This document shows positions 48,306-56,784 of a DNA stretch of 61,053 bases, piece by piece. The translations under genes were made by a program, and so were the position numbers. Position 1 is the first letter of the stretch; each line of letters begins with the position of its first letter. The stretch covers positions 1-61,053 of the forward strand of contig JAQBRP010000011.1 of NCBI GenBank assembly GCA_028286405.1, written 5' to 3'. This DNA is from Candidatus Saccharimonadota bacterium (GTDB taxonomy: Bacteria > Patescibacteriota > Saccharimonadia > Saccharimonadales > UBA4665). The notes beneath the pieces are model-generated. The model was not told where the DNA came from. It ran no database searches and worked only from the letters and a program-made list of their open reading frames with translations.

Positions 48306-48431
48306 ATGTCCGACTACGAAGCAGACGAGTTCATGGAACAAATCGAAAAATGGGATGCCAAGCATGCCAAACATAACTTCCTAGAGCGCATGGAACGAAA
48401 GCTCAATCGCAAAGAGCATTCGGGACGCTAG
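48306..48431 (+). CDS. Putative 41-aa microprotein
   Basis: SD AAGGGGG; MSDYEADEFMEQIEKWDAKHAKHNFLERMERKLNRKEHSGR; downstream terminator. Confidence 0.5.
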   Translation: MSDYEADEFMEQIEKWDAKHAKHNFLERMERKLNRKEHSGR

Positions 48432-48476
48432 CAATCAGCTAGAGCATTCAGGGCACCTCACTCGAACATTTAACCT

Positions 48477-48503
48477 AAGCCGCCCTCCGGGGCGGCTTTT
48501 TTT
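48477..48503 (+). terminator. Rho-independent terminator
   Basis: AAGCCGCCCtccgGGGCGGCTTTTTTT. Confidence 0.9.
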
Positions 48504-48508
48504 GCACA

Positions 48509-49129
48509 CTAGAAGCGGATTCGCCACATCAGGCTATCAATGGCATCACGCTTACGCTCCTCAAGCGGCAGACGCCCGCTGAGCAGGCCGACAATGTCAT
48601 CTTCGTCTTTGGGGTCGTAATAAATGGTGGTCAGCGTAGAGAAGCGCTTAAGCGGCATAAACACAATGCTCGAGAAGGCCCCCTCGGTCATTACTGAAAA
48701 AGACCGAAAGCCACCATAGTTGTAGTACTTGCCACCGATAGTCAGGCCCGTTTCGTCCAGACGGTAGTCGAGTTCTCGCGGCTGCCTGCGACCGTACACC
48801 CCAAGCGCCAAAGCTGCCAGCACAATAACCACCGACGAAACAATATCCTTAGTAACTACCCACACCAAGACGGCAACGACGACTGCACCCAGAGCCAATA
48901 GACCGTACCAGCCGCCGGATTTTTGGTGGGCGACGAACTCGCTGGCTGTCCAGGTAATAGCGTCATCGAGTGCATTTGTAGGCTGCGCTTGAGCTACGGG
49001 TGCCGCTGAGGCGGGCGGGGTAGGGGCCTGGGGCGTTGGCGTTGGCTGCGCAGCGCCGGGCGCAACAGTATCACCGGGCTTAAATTGCCAGGTGACGCCC
49101 TCGTCATTAGGTTGCTTCGTCCCATCCAT
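48509..49129 (-). CDS. Hypothetical membrane protein
   Basis: Two TM helices; TACAAT-7-ATG; start MDGTKQPND. Confidence 0.65.
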   Translation of the reverse strand: MDGTKQPNDEGVTWQFKPGDTVAPGAAQPTPTPQAPTPPASAAPVAQAQPTNALDDAITWTASEFVAHQKSGGWYGLLALGAVVVAVLVWVVTKDIVSSVVIVLAALALGVYGRRQPRELDYRLDETGLTIGGKYYNYGGFRSFSVMTEGAFSSIVFMPLKRFSTLTTIYYDPKDEDDIVGLLSGRLPLEERKRDAIDSLMWRIRF

Positions 49130-49212
49130 AAGCATTATTGTACAGAATCGACCCCTGGTTTGCGAATGCCGCCTAGGCTTGCTATAATCACCCCTGTTAT
49201 CGCATCACTCAC

Positions 49213-49302
49213 GGAAGGGTGTCCGAGTGGTTTAAGGAACTGGTCTTGAAAACCAGCGTGCCAGCAATGGTACCGAGAGTTCGAATCTCTCCCCTTCCGC
49301 CA
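49213..49302 (+). tRNA. tRNA-Ser (anticodon TGA), CCA encoded
   Basis: GGAAGGG/CCCTTCC acceptor; CTGGT CTTGAAA ACCAG; long variable arm. Confidence 0.95.
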
Positions 49303-49357
49303 GATTAGGCTAGATTCAATCTGTTAAATAAGGTAGAATTGGTTGACGCTCAGGCAA

Positions 49358-49450
49358 GGAGAGGTACCCAAGTGGCTTAAGGGGACGGTTTGCTAAATCG
49401 TTAGAGGGGCGCAAGTTCCTGCGAGGGTTCGAATCCCTCCCTCTCCGCCA
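49358..49450 (+). tRNA. tRNA-Ser (anticodon GCT), CCA encoded
   Basis: GGAGAGG/CCTCTCC acceptor; ACGGT TTGCTAA ATCGT; long variable arm. Confidence 0.95.
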
Positions 49451-49490
49451 AATAAATAGAACCAGCAGTAATGTTGGTTCTATTTATTTG
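49449..49490 (+). terminator. Hairpin abutting tRNA-Ser(GCT) 3' end
   Basis: Perfect 16-bp stem CAAATAAATAGAACCA/TGGTTCTATTTATTTG. Confidence 0.85.
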
Positions 49491-49508
49491 ATTGCCAACC
49501 CCATAAGA

Positions 49509-50216
49509 TTATAGGCAATCCGGCTTGAGGTTATATAATCCCTCCCTCTTCCCAATCGATTGTGCAAACACCAAAACATCCACCCGCGCCGCGCCCGCGC
49601 CCAGCAGGGCAGCAGTAGCCGCCTTAACCGAAGCCCCAGTCGCCAAAACGTCATCTACCAACAGAACATGGCGCCCTTGAATACTTTCTTGTCTCTTTAC
49701 GTGCAGCACGTTCTGTAGTTGGGTCAGCCGCTCACGGCGATCCGAACCAAGCTGGTGCTGTCGGCCATGTCGAACTAGTAGTGAAGCTCGTGAGCACCGA
49801 CTCAGCCGAACGATCTGCTTGGCCAGCAAAGCCGCCTGATCATAGCCGCGTTGCCGTATGTGCTGGGCTGTAGCGGGCATGTGGATAACGAGAGTGTCCG
49901 GTGGGGGCGCATAAACGTTCATCATGCGCTCGGCCATCACCTTAGCAGCCGACTGATTACCCAAAAACTTCAGGCTAGCCACCAACTGCTTGGCAACACC
50001 CTGGTAATCGGCGGCGGCCGTTATTGAACCGCAGCCACTACGCTGCAGGCAGGCAGAGCAGACAATTCCATCGATGGCCGCATAGCACTCAAAACAGGTA
50101 CCCGGCGGTTGGTGCAGCGCTTTTGCGCAGACCCCACATAGCAACGAGCCCTCGCGGCGGCAGGACAGGCAATCGTCAGGAGCGAACAGGGAAGTCAAGG
50201 TGTCGATTAGGCTCAT
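49509..50216 (-). CDS. ComF-family phosphoribosyltransferase-like protein
   Basis: N-terminal CxxC zinc motifs; HVLLVDDVLATGASVKAA PRPP motif; RQRGYDQA. Confidence 0.88.
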   Translation of the reverse strand: MSLIDTLTSLFAPDDCLSCRREGSLLCGVCAKALHQPPGTCFECYAAIDGIVCSACLQRSGCGSITAAADYQGVAKQLVASLKFLGNQSAAKVMAERMMNVYAPPPDTLVIHMPATAQHIRQRGYDQAALLAKQIVRLSRCSRASLLVRHGRQHQLGSDRRERLTQLQNVLHVKRQESIQGRHVLLVDDVLATGASVKAATAALLGAGAARVDVLVFAQSIGKREGLYNLKPDCL

Positions 50217-50340
50217 GTTGTGATTATTGTGTTGTAAATAGTTATGTTAAAGTTGCGTACCGGTTAATAGCTAAGCTATACTGCCAATAACATAAAAACG
50301 CAAATCTCATTTCATTAACTGTTAATTATTATTTAGCAGA

Positions 50341-50370
50341 TTGGCGCTCATGTCTTTCGAGCACCGCCAA
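50341..50370. promoter_or_regulatory. CIRCE-like N9 palindrome in the hsp20 5' region
   Basis: TTGGCGCTC-N9-GAGcacCGCCAA directly before SD AGGAGGG. Confidence 0.45.
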
Positions 50371-50387
50371 CCAGGAGGGTAACAATT

Positions 50388-50867
50388 ATGGCACGCCGTA
50401 ACCGCGACGACGACCTACTATTAGAAGAAGATGAATTGACCGCCGCCTTTTTGGGCGACGACGAAATTGATGTGCCTCAGGGTGGCGCTGCAGCAAATGC
50501 TGGCAGCCCAGCTGACGATCAATGGGACGAAGACGAAGCCGTTCCCGGCCAGTTAGCTGTCGACGTTTACGAAACCAAGGAACGCTTAGTTGTTAAGGCC
50601 CGCACTGCTGGCGTTAACAAGAGTGAACTCGACGTTAGTATTAGCGACAACCAGCTAACCATCCGCGGTACACTGAGCGCTGGCAACGAAGACGGGGTAG
50701 AGAACTACTTCCTGCAAGAGTGCTACTGGGGCGAGTTTAGCCGCACTATCGCACTGCCAGTTCCAGTTAAAGAAGAAGAGATTGAAGCAGTCCTCAAGGA
50801 CGGCGTCCTGACCATTAGCTTCGGCAAGTTGAAGCAAGACACGGTCAAGAAGATCCAAGTCCTGTAA
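50388..50867 (+). CDS. Hsp20/alpha-crystallin small heat shock protein
   Basis: LAVDVYETKERLVVKARTAGVNKSELDVSISDNQLTIRG...VLKDGVLTISFGK. Confidence 0.93.
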   Translation: MARRNRDDDLLLEEDELTAAFLGDDEIDVPQGGAAANAGSPADDQWDEDEAVPGQLAVDVYETKERLVVKARTAGVNKSELDVSISDNQLTIRGTLSAGNEDGVENYFLQECYWGEFSRTIALPVPVKEEEIEAVLKDGVLTISFGKLKQDTVKKIQVL

Positions 50868-50886
50868 ACAAACATCAAGCCAAACA

Positions 50887-50916
50887 AATACCCCCTCTCG
50901 CGAGGGGGTATTTTTG
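50887..50916 (+). terminator. Rho-independent terminator after hsp20
   Basis: AATACCCCCTCtcgcGAGGGGGTATTTTTG. Confidence 0.9.
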
Positions 50917-50933
50917 TATACGCAAGCTACTGC

Positions 50934-51389
50934 TTAGGTAACGTTGTCGAGTACAAAGTGCACGATGAACTGAGCCAGGGCGACGATGATTAAACCGACG
51001 ATAGCGTAGATCAGGGTGTTCTTAGCACCAGATACATTGCTGCTGTCACCACCTGAAGTGATGTAGCGGAAGCCACCAACGATGATCATGATGACGGCAA
51101 CTACACCAACGATAACCGACAGAAAGTTAACGACTTTGCTAGCAATGTCCTGAATACCGGTAACGCCACCATTACTTGTGGTGCTGCAGGTTTGGTTGTT
51201 ATTGGTGGTTGCAGAATTAATGCCCTGGTTAAGACTGCCCTGGATACCATTATTACAGCCGCCGATTGGTTCAGCGTGTGCTGCAACTGGTGCCAGCGCC
51301 AAGGGAGCAGCCATAGCAAGTGGCAGCATGAGAGCCATTACATAGTTTTTGATTTTTTGAAGCATAGAATACCTTTCTTTAACATTCAT
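50934..51389 (-). CDS. T4SS pilin (VirB2/TrbC-like), paralog 1
   Basis: Signal peptide; GGFRYITSGGDSSNVSGAKNTLIYAIVGLIIVALAQFIVHFVL. Confidence 0.85.
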   Translation of the reverse strand: MNVKERYSMLQKIKNYVMALMLPLAMAAPLALAPVAAHAEPIGGCNNGIQGSLNQGINSATTNNNQTCSTTSNGGVTGIQDIASKVVNFLSVIVGVVAVIMIIVGGFRYITSGGDSSNVSGAKNTLIYAIVGLIIVALAQFIVHFVLDNVT

Positions 51390-51433
51390 TCTTTTTTATA
51401 TCACAGCGCAAGGGGTGTAGCAATACCAATCAC

Positions 51434-51835
51434 CTAGACATTACCCAGTACAAAGTGCACGATGAACTGCGCTAGGGCAACAATGATTAGGCCAACGATG
51501 GCGTAAATAATCGTCTTTTTCGCTGCCGCTACGTTGTTGGCATCACCGCCAGAAGTTATGTATTTAAAGCCGGCCACCACAATCATGATGACAGCGGCGA
51601 CACCGACAACCACCGACAAAATATTAACAATGTTGGATAGCAGATCACTAACACGGGCATCGTCGCCACCACCGCACCCCTTGCCACCACTCGCCAGTCC
51701 TATGCCTTGGCAAGCGTACGACTTTGAGGTGTCAACATCGGCATACACAGTGGGCATGGCTAAAACAGGTGCCAGCATGGTTAGCGCCAGTAGAAGTGCG
51801 GTCAAACTTGCTTTGAATCGAGTTATTAATTGCAT
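51434..51835 (-). CDS. T4SS pilin (VirB2/TrbC-like), paralog 2
   Basis: AGFKYITSGGDANNVAAAKKTIIYAIVGLIIVALAQFIVHFVLGN. Confidence 0.85.
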   Translation of the reverse strand: MQLITRFKASLTALLLALTMLAPVLAMPTVYADVDTSKSYACQGIGLASGGKGCGGGDDARVSDLLSNIVNILSVVVGVAAVIMIVVAGFKYITSGGDANNVAAAKKTIIYAIVGLIIVALAQFIVHFVLGNV

Positions 51836-51843
51836 GGGATCCT

Positions 51844-52236
51844 CTATATTCTATTAATAATAAATACTACCAGCGTACGGGCAAGGGCTAATACGGCCAA
51901 GCCGACTGCGGCATAAATAAGTGCCCGCCGCGCGCCAGCCACATCTTCACTACTACCGCCAGAGGTGATAAACCTCAGACCGGCTAAGACGATGATTATA
52001 ACGGCCGCCAAGCCGCCTATAAAGGCCACGATATTAACAACTTTAATAATAAGTCCGTGGGGGCCACTAATTGGATCGGCTCCGGTACCCTTATCTTCAC
52101 ACACAGCCGAGCCATTGCCCGTGGTGCAATCAACTCCACTAAACGGATTCCAGGCAGCAGAGGCGTGCGGGCTTGCCAGCAACATGAACACACCGACAAG
52201 CAGCGTGAGCAGCAGGAGGGTACGGATTATTTTCAT
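51844..52236 (-). CDS. T4SS pilin (VirB2/TrbC-like), paralog 3
   Basis: MKIIRTLLLLTLL start; AGLRFITSGGSSEDVAGARRALIYAAVGLAVLALA. Confidence 0.8.
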   Translation of the reverse strand: MKIIRTLLLLTLLVGVFMLLASPHASAAWNPFSGVDCTTGNGSAVCEDKGTGADPISGPHGLIIKVVNIVAFIGGLAAVIIIVLAGLRFITSGGSSEDVAGARRALIYAAVGLAVLALARTLVVFIINRI

Positions 52237-52556
52237 GTCAGAGCCTTGGCCACCACAATAACGATACCTTGGGCCAGGATGGTAACTGCCAGACCAATCA
52301 AAGCAAACATAATAGTTGATTTTGCTTTGGTTACACCCTGTGGATCGCCCTGAGACAAAATGTAGCGCATGCCGCCAATGGCAACAAACAGCACGCAAAT
52401 CGCGGCAACAATGCCTATTACTACCTGCAGAATGTTCTGAACAATTGATCCATCCGCTACCGAGGTGGGTTGGGGCAGGCCCTTGACGCAGACTTCGCTG
52501 GTGTTTGAACAGGTTCTACTAACGCCGATGGCTACCTGCTTGAGCAAATCCAGCAT
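52233..52556 (-). CDS. T4SS pilin (VirB2/TrbC-like), paralog 4
   Basis: GGMRYILSQGDPQGVTKAKSTIMFALIGLAVTILAQ; ATGA overlap with paralog 3. Confidence 0.8.
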   Translation of the reverse strand: MLDLLKQVAIGVSRTCSNTSEVCVKGLPQPTSVADGSIVQNILQVVIGIVAAICVLFVAIGGMRYILSQGDPQGVTKAKSTIMFALIGLAVTILAQGIVIVVAKALT

Positions 52557-52559
52557 CTG

Positions 52560-52934
52560 TTAGCCCAGCCTATTCCCAATGAATGAAACGAAGGCAACGG
52601 CAACAATGGCTATGGCTAAGCCAACCAGGGCGTTCAGAATGGTCGACTGCGCCTTACTGGCCTGGTCGGGGTTACCTTGGCTGGTGGCATACATAACGCC
52701 ACCGTAAATAACAAAAATAACGGCAATAAGGCCGGCCAGCCGTAACAGGTCGTCTATTACAGCCAGTAAAATTAGCGGGATGTCGCTGCCAACACCCGCT
52801 TTTCCGGGGAGCAAATTAAATTCTTTAATATTGCACTGGCTGTCCAATTTTAAATATTTGTACCAGGGAACAAGGCCCAAGAAGTTGCTCGGCTTACAGG
52901 TAGCAGCAAACTGCATGAGTAAAGAGTTAAACAT
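52560..52934 (-). CDS. T4SS pilin (VirB2/TrbC-like), paralog 5
   Basis: GGVMYATSQGNPDQASKAQSTILNALVGLAIAIVAVAFVS. Confidence 0.8.
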   Translation of the reverse strand: MFNSLLMQFAATCKPSNFLGLVPWYKYLKLDSQCNIKEFNLLPGKAGVGSDIPLILLAVIDDLLRLAGLIAVIFVIYGGVMYATSQGNPDQASKAQSTILNALVGLAIAIVAVAFVSFIGNRLG

Positions 52935-53578
52935 TATAGAATGCCTCCCGGTATTAGCCACGACAACATGCCAAACAGTAGGATGTAGGCAACAATGGCG
53001 ATCAAGGCGTTTCTAATGTGGTTTTTGCCATTAGCCGCTTTTTGGGGATCACCAGCCGAGGTCATGACTTGAATAGACCCAATAATAATGCCGATGACCA
53101 CAGCTAAGCCAACCAATACGGTCAGCAGCTTAATAAAGGGGTTTACGTAGTTAGAGATAATATTGCAGGCCGACTTACCACAGTTACTTGATGCAAAATC
53201 GATGGCCGGGTCACCGCTACCCGTACCGCTCGTTGCTCCCTCGGCTGCGGCTTGGGACTCGGCTACGGCTTCGGCGTGAGCTTCAACGTTGGTGCCCGGC
53301 TTAGAAGTACATTTTGCCTTGTAGGTAGTTGCGGTGTCAGCGAGATCCATTAAGCAGTTCCCCTGTATGGCAAAGCAAGGATCATTAGTGGCCTTCGTAA
53401 GATCAGATGAACCATCTTTATAGGTCTTTTTGGTCTTATTGAAGTCAAATTTCTTGGTACAGGCGTTGGCTTCTTTTTGGGTTTGAGCTTTGGCAGCGTA
53501 AACTGGCCCCGCATGTAATAGGAGCAGGGAACTGGTGAGGAGTAGGGTGGCTAGGAATAATTTTGCGAGTCGTTGCAT
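52934..53578 (-). CDS. T4SS pilin-like, paralog 6 with Cys-rich N-terminal extension
   Basis: GSIQVMTSAGDPQKAANGKNHIRNALIAIVAYILL; start MQRLAKLFLATLLL. Confidence 0.75.
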   Translation of the reverse strand: MQRLAKLFLATLLLTSSLLLLHAGPVYAAKAQTQKEANACTKKFDFNKTKKTYKDGSSDLTKATNDPCFAIQGNCLMDLADTATTYKAKCTSKPGTNVEAHAEAVAESQAAAEGATSGTGSGDPAIDFASSNCGKSACNIISNYVNPFIKLLTVLVGLAVVIGIIIGSIQVMTSAGDPQKAANGKNHIRNALIAIVAYILLFGMLSWLIPGGIL

Positions 53579-53712
53579 GTTTATCTTCTTTTTTAGAACT
53601 ATAACGTCATTTGGCGAGGTTTGCAAATGAATTACTGCCAGCCGCTGAGAGACATAGGCCCTTTATTTACACGCCTCTTTGATGTTTAATAAACATAAGA
53701 GAATCGCTCGTA

Positions 53713-56700
53713 ATGAAAAAAACCAAGAGACTAATATTGTTGATTGGGGTGGCACTCACCATGTTAGCCCCTCTGTCCGGCTTGTTCCCCTTCTTTGAGG
53801 GTAGGGTATCGGCGGTCACCGACCCTGCGGGGGGTGGCGCCGGAACTACTTATACTGCAGATGAAATTGAGGCCCAGCTAAAGTCATACGTATATATGCA
53901 CGCCTTTGCCGACTGTATTGATTGGAACAAGTCCAGCTATTGGGACTCACACCAAACCGTTGATGGCGAACAGGCCACAAATTGGGTATTTTTTGACAAG
54001 GGTGAGACCCAACTTGGTCTATTCGATGGTGACGATTACAACGGCATGCGGAGCTGTAACGACCCGAACTGGGTACGCGATGCATTTTCTTTGTGGGGAG
54101 TGCAGGATCCTATAGAGGCCATCTGTAACTCGGGGTTCCAGGGAGACGCGTTCTATAGTGTCGATACACCGACATCAGTGAGCCCTACATGCGCTGACGC
54201 CGATAGCTACGGGATAGATGACAAGACCACGCTCAACACATTCAAAAAGTACATTAACGGCCTTTATTACAAGAGTGCTAACTCTACTGCTTGGCCGCTT
54301 TTGACAAACAGCATGAGCTATATGCTGTACCGTTACGACTTTGAGAAGCTTTGTAAGGCAACGGCCGACCCAAGCCTAGACGATTTATCGGACACCACGA
54401 TCTGGAAAAACCCTCGTTACTTCCGCCTGACCGACGCCGATGGCGTAACCAAAATCAGCTATTCGACCGACAGCAAGCACAATCACGATACGCCAATAAA
54501 GGCCTACATTGGTGATAATTTGGCGGCAGTGACAAAAAGCTGTAAGGAACTGGCCGAGGGCGCCTCGCTGAATGCACCAGTCTTTGCTATCAATGTGCCA
54601 GACGGCCTAGGAAGCTCTTCCTTTGGTTCAGGTAACTTGGACTCAGCCGATGGCATTGGGCTGACCGACGATGATTGCGGCGGCTTTAGCTTAAACCCCC
54701 TCAAGGTCTTATCTGGCAACTGGGCTAAAAGCACCGTCGACTGGCTGGTCTGTGGTTTTGTGAAAACTATGTCCGATGCGGTTAAGGGGTTTGATGGTGC
54801 CATCGCCGGCATGCTCTGTATTGATGAGTCTGACATTTTCAGTGGCGCTACCTCTACCTGTTCATCGGGTGGCAGTAGTGACCCCAATAGCAGTGCCGGG
54901 TTTTACGCCGCTTGGAATACGTTCCGGATTTTGGCTCTAGGCCTACTAGTTATCGGTGGCTTGGTGATGATTATTTCTCAGGGCCTAGGATTTGAGATTT
55001 TTGATGCCTACACCGTTAAGAAAACACTCCCGCGCATTTTGTTTGCCGGAATCGCCATATCACTGTCGTGGCAGTTCTTGCAGTTTGTTGTCACCCTCTC
55101 TAATGGGCTAGGTATTGGTATTCGAGCGCTTATTTATCAGCCTTTCTTAAGTTCCGGGATAGATGGTGTGGCCCTAGGCTCAAAAGAGTTTGGCGTGGGA
55201 GCCGTTTTAGGCCTGGGGGGGCTGGCAGTATTCGGCGCACTTGGCCTACTTAGCTTTGTTGGCACGGCCTTACTGGCAATTTTGATTGCCTTTATTGTCA
55301 TCGTCATTCGAAACATCGTTGTCATACTCCTGATAATCATTGCGCCTTTGGCGCTAGCCGCATACATACTGCCCAACACCGAAAAGTACACTAAGAATTG
55401 GTGGGAGTGGCTATTTAAAGCCCTGTTAATGTTCCCGATGATTACCGGTCTGATTGCCGTTGGGCACGTTTTTGCGGCTATTACTTCAGCCAAAGGCGGA
55501 ACCTTCTCGAGCTTCTTAGCCCTGGCTGCCTATGTAACACCGTACTTCTTAATTCCGCTGACCTTCCGCTTCGCGGGCGGCCTGATGGCTACGCTTGGCG
55601 GCTTTGCCAACGACCGCAGCCGTGGTGGATTCGACCGCCTCAAGAAATACCGTAGTGGCCAATCAGAAAAGCGCCTCGGCTACTACGGTCAAAAATATGG
55701 TAATCGGATTACGCAAAAACGAGCAGAAGCAGTCAGGAAACTTAATGAAAGCGCCTCTGGTCGAAGCAGACTAACAGGAGCAGCTATGCGGTTTGCCGGT
55801 CGCAAGGTTGGTGGCTTAGGGGACATTGAAGAGCGCATGTCCGCCATCCAAGCAGCGGCCTCTAAGCGAGCTAACGACCAAATAGCTACCGGTAAAGACG
55901 ATTCGTATCGCGGCCTAACGGTGAGTAAAAGACTACTCAGGTCAGGTGCCTTTGAGCAGCAGCTCGGAGCCCAACAGGCGGCAATGCGGGCCGGTACGTT
56001 GCGCGATGAAGACACGCTCGTACGTGATAATGATGGTACGCGGCAATATCGCTCCCTGGGCGGCGCTTGGGTCAACGAGGCCGATGTCCTCAACGCCCAT
56101 CAGGAGTATAAGGGTGATGTTGGCGCTCAGCAGGCGGCGCTGTCTTACGAAATGCGTAAAGCGGCCGAGAACAATCAGGTTGATGGACTCACCGAGCGCT
56201 TTACGAACGTCGCAAATGGTTGGGGCATGACGAAAAACCAGGCACAGGGAGCCTGGATCGGGGCTGGTTTCGAAAACCAAAACCAGCATCTTGCGCTTAA
56301 ATACACCAAGCTTGACTTTGACGGCAGTGGCAAGGTAGCTGGTTCCCACGTAGATGATGCTGGTTTGCTTACCGAGATGTATGAAAAGAAGGGCAGCTAT
56401 CCATTGAGTCAAATGAGTGCGCATACTATCGATGTCGCCACCCAGGCCGCCACCCAGGCAAGGGCAAGGCTGCTCGAGAATCCAGCCGATGCCACGGCTC
56501 AGGCGGACTTCGACAAAGCAAAGTCCGTTGCAGAGACATTTATGCACCAGCTTGGTGGTGGGCAGCGTGACGACGGAGGCGCACCTCTTGAGCCTAACGC
56601 ATCAACCACCTCAGGTAGCGCACGTATGGTGAACGCCAGTGGCGCTGGTCACGTCAACGAAGCCGTCTACCGCCTGGCACGAGAGACCGGTGTTATTACG

Positions 56701-56769
56701 ACCCCCCCCAACAACCCGCAGTCACCAGGATCTCCGCAGACTAATCCGCCTCGGACACCAGGGTCATAG
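53713..56769 (+). CDS. VirB6/TrbL-like T4SS membrane protein with large ectodomain and cytoplasmic tail
   Basis: Signal peptide, ~300-aa extracytoplasmic domain, polytopic core, hydrophilic C-tail. Confidence 0.8.
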   Translation: MKKTKRLILLIGVALTMLAPLSGLFPFFEGRVSAVTDPAGGGAGTTYTADEIEAQLKSYVYMHAFADCIDWNKSSYWDSHQTVDGEQATNWVFFDKGETQLGLFDGDDYNGMRSCNDPNWVRDAFSLWGVQDPIEAICNSGFQGDAFYSVDTPTSVSPTCADADSYGIDDKTTLNTFKKYINGLYYKSANSTAWPLLTNSMSYMLYRYDFEKLCKATADPSLDDLSDTTIWKNPRYFRLTDADGVTKISYSTDSKHNHDTPIKAYIGDNLAAVTKSCKELAEGASLNAPVFAINVPDGLGSSSFGSGNLDSADGIGLTDDDCGGFSLNPLKVLSGNWAKSTVDWLVCGFVKTMSDAVKGFDGAIAGMLCIDESDIFSGATSTCSSGGSSDPNSSAGFYAAWNTFRILALGLLVIGGLVMIISQGLGFEIFDAYTVKKTLPRILFAGIAISLSWQFLQFVVTLSNGLGIGIRALIYQPFLSSGIDGVALGSKEFGVGAVLGLGGLAVFGALGLLSFVGTALLAILIAFIVIVIRNIVVILLIIIAPLALAAYILPNTEKYTKNWWEWLFKALLMFPMITGLIAVGHVFAAITSAKGGTFSSFLALAAYVTPYFLIPLTFRFAGGLMATLGGFANDRSRGGFDRLKKYRSGQSEKRLGYYGQKYGNRITQKRAEAVRKLNESASGRSRLTGAAMRFAGRKVGGLGDIEERMSAIQAAASKRANDQIATGKDDSYRGLTVSKRLLRSGAFEQQLGAQQAAMRAGTLRDEDTLVRDNDGTRQYRSLGGAWVNEADVLNAHQEYKGDVGAQQAALSYEMRKAAENNQVDGLTERFTNVANGWGMTKNQAQGAWIGAGFENQNQHLALKYTKLDFDGSGKVAGSHVDDAGLLTEMYEKKGSYPLSQMSAHTIDVATQAATQARARLLENPADATAQADFDKAKSVAETFMHQLGGGQRDDGGAPLEPNASTTSGSARMVNASGAGHVNEAVYRLARETGVITTPPNNPQSPGSPQTNPPRTPGS

Positions 56770-56784
56770 GAATAGTGAGTATAC

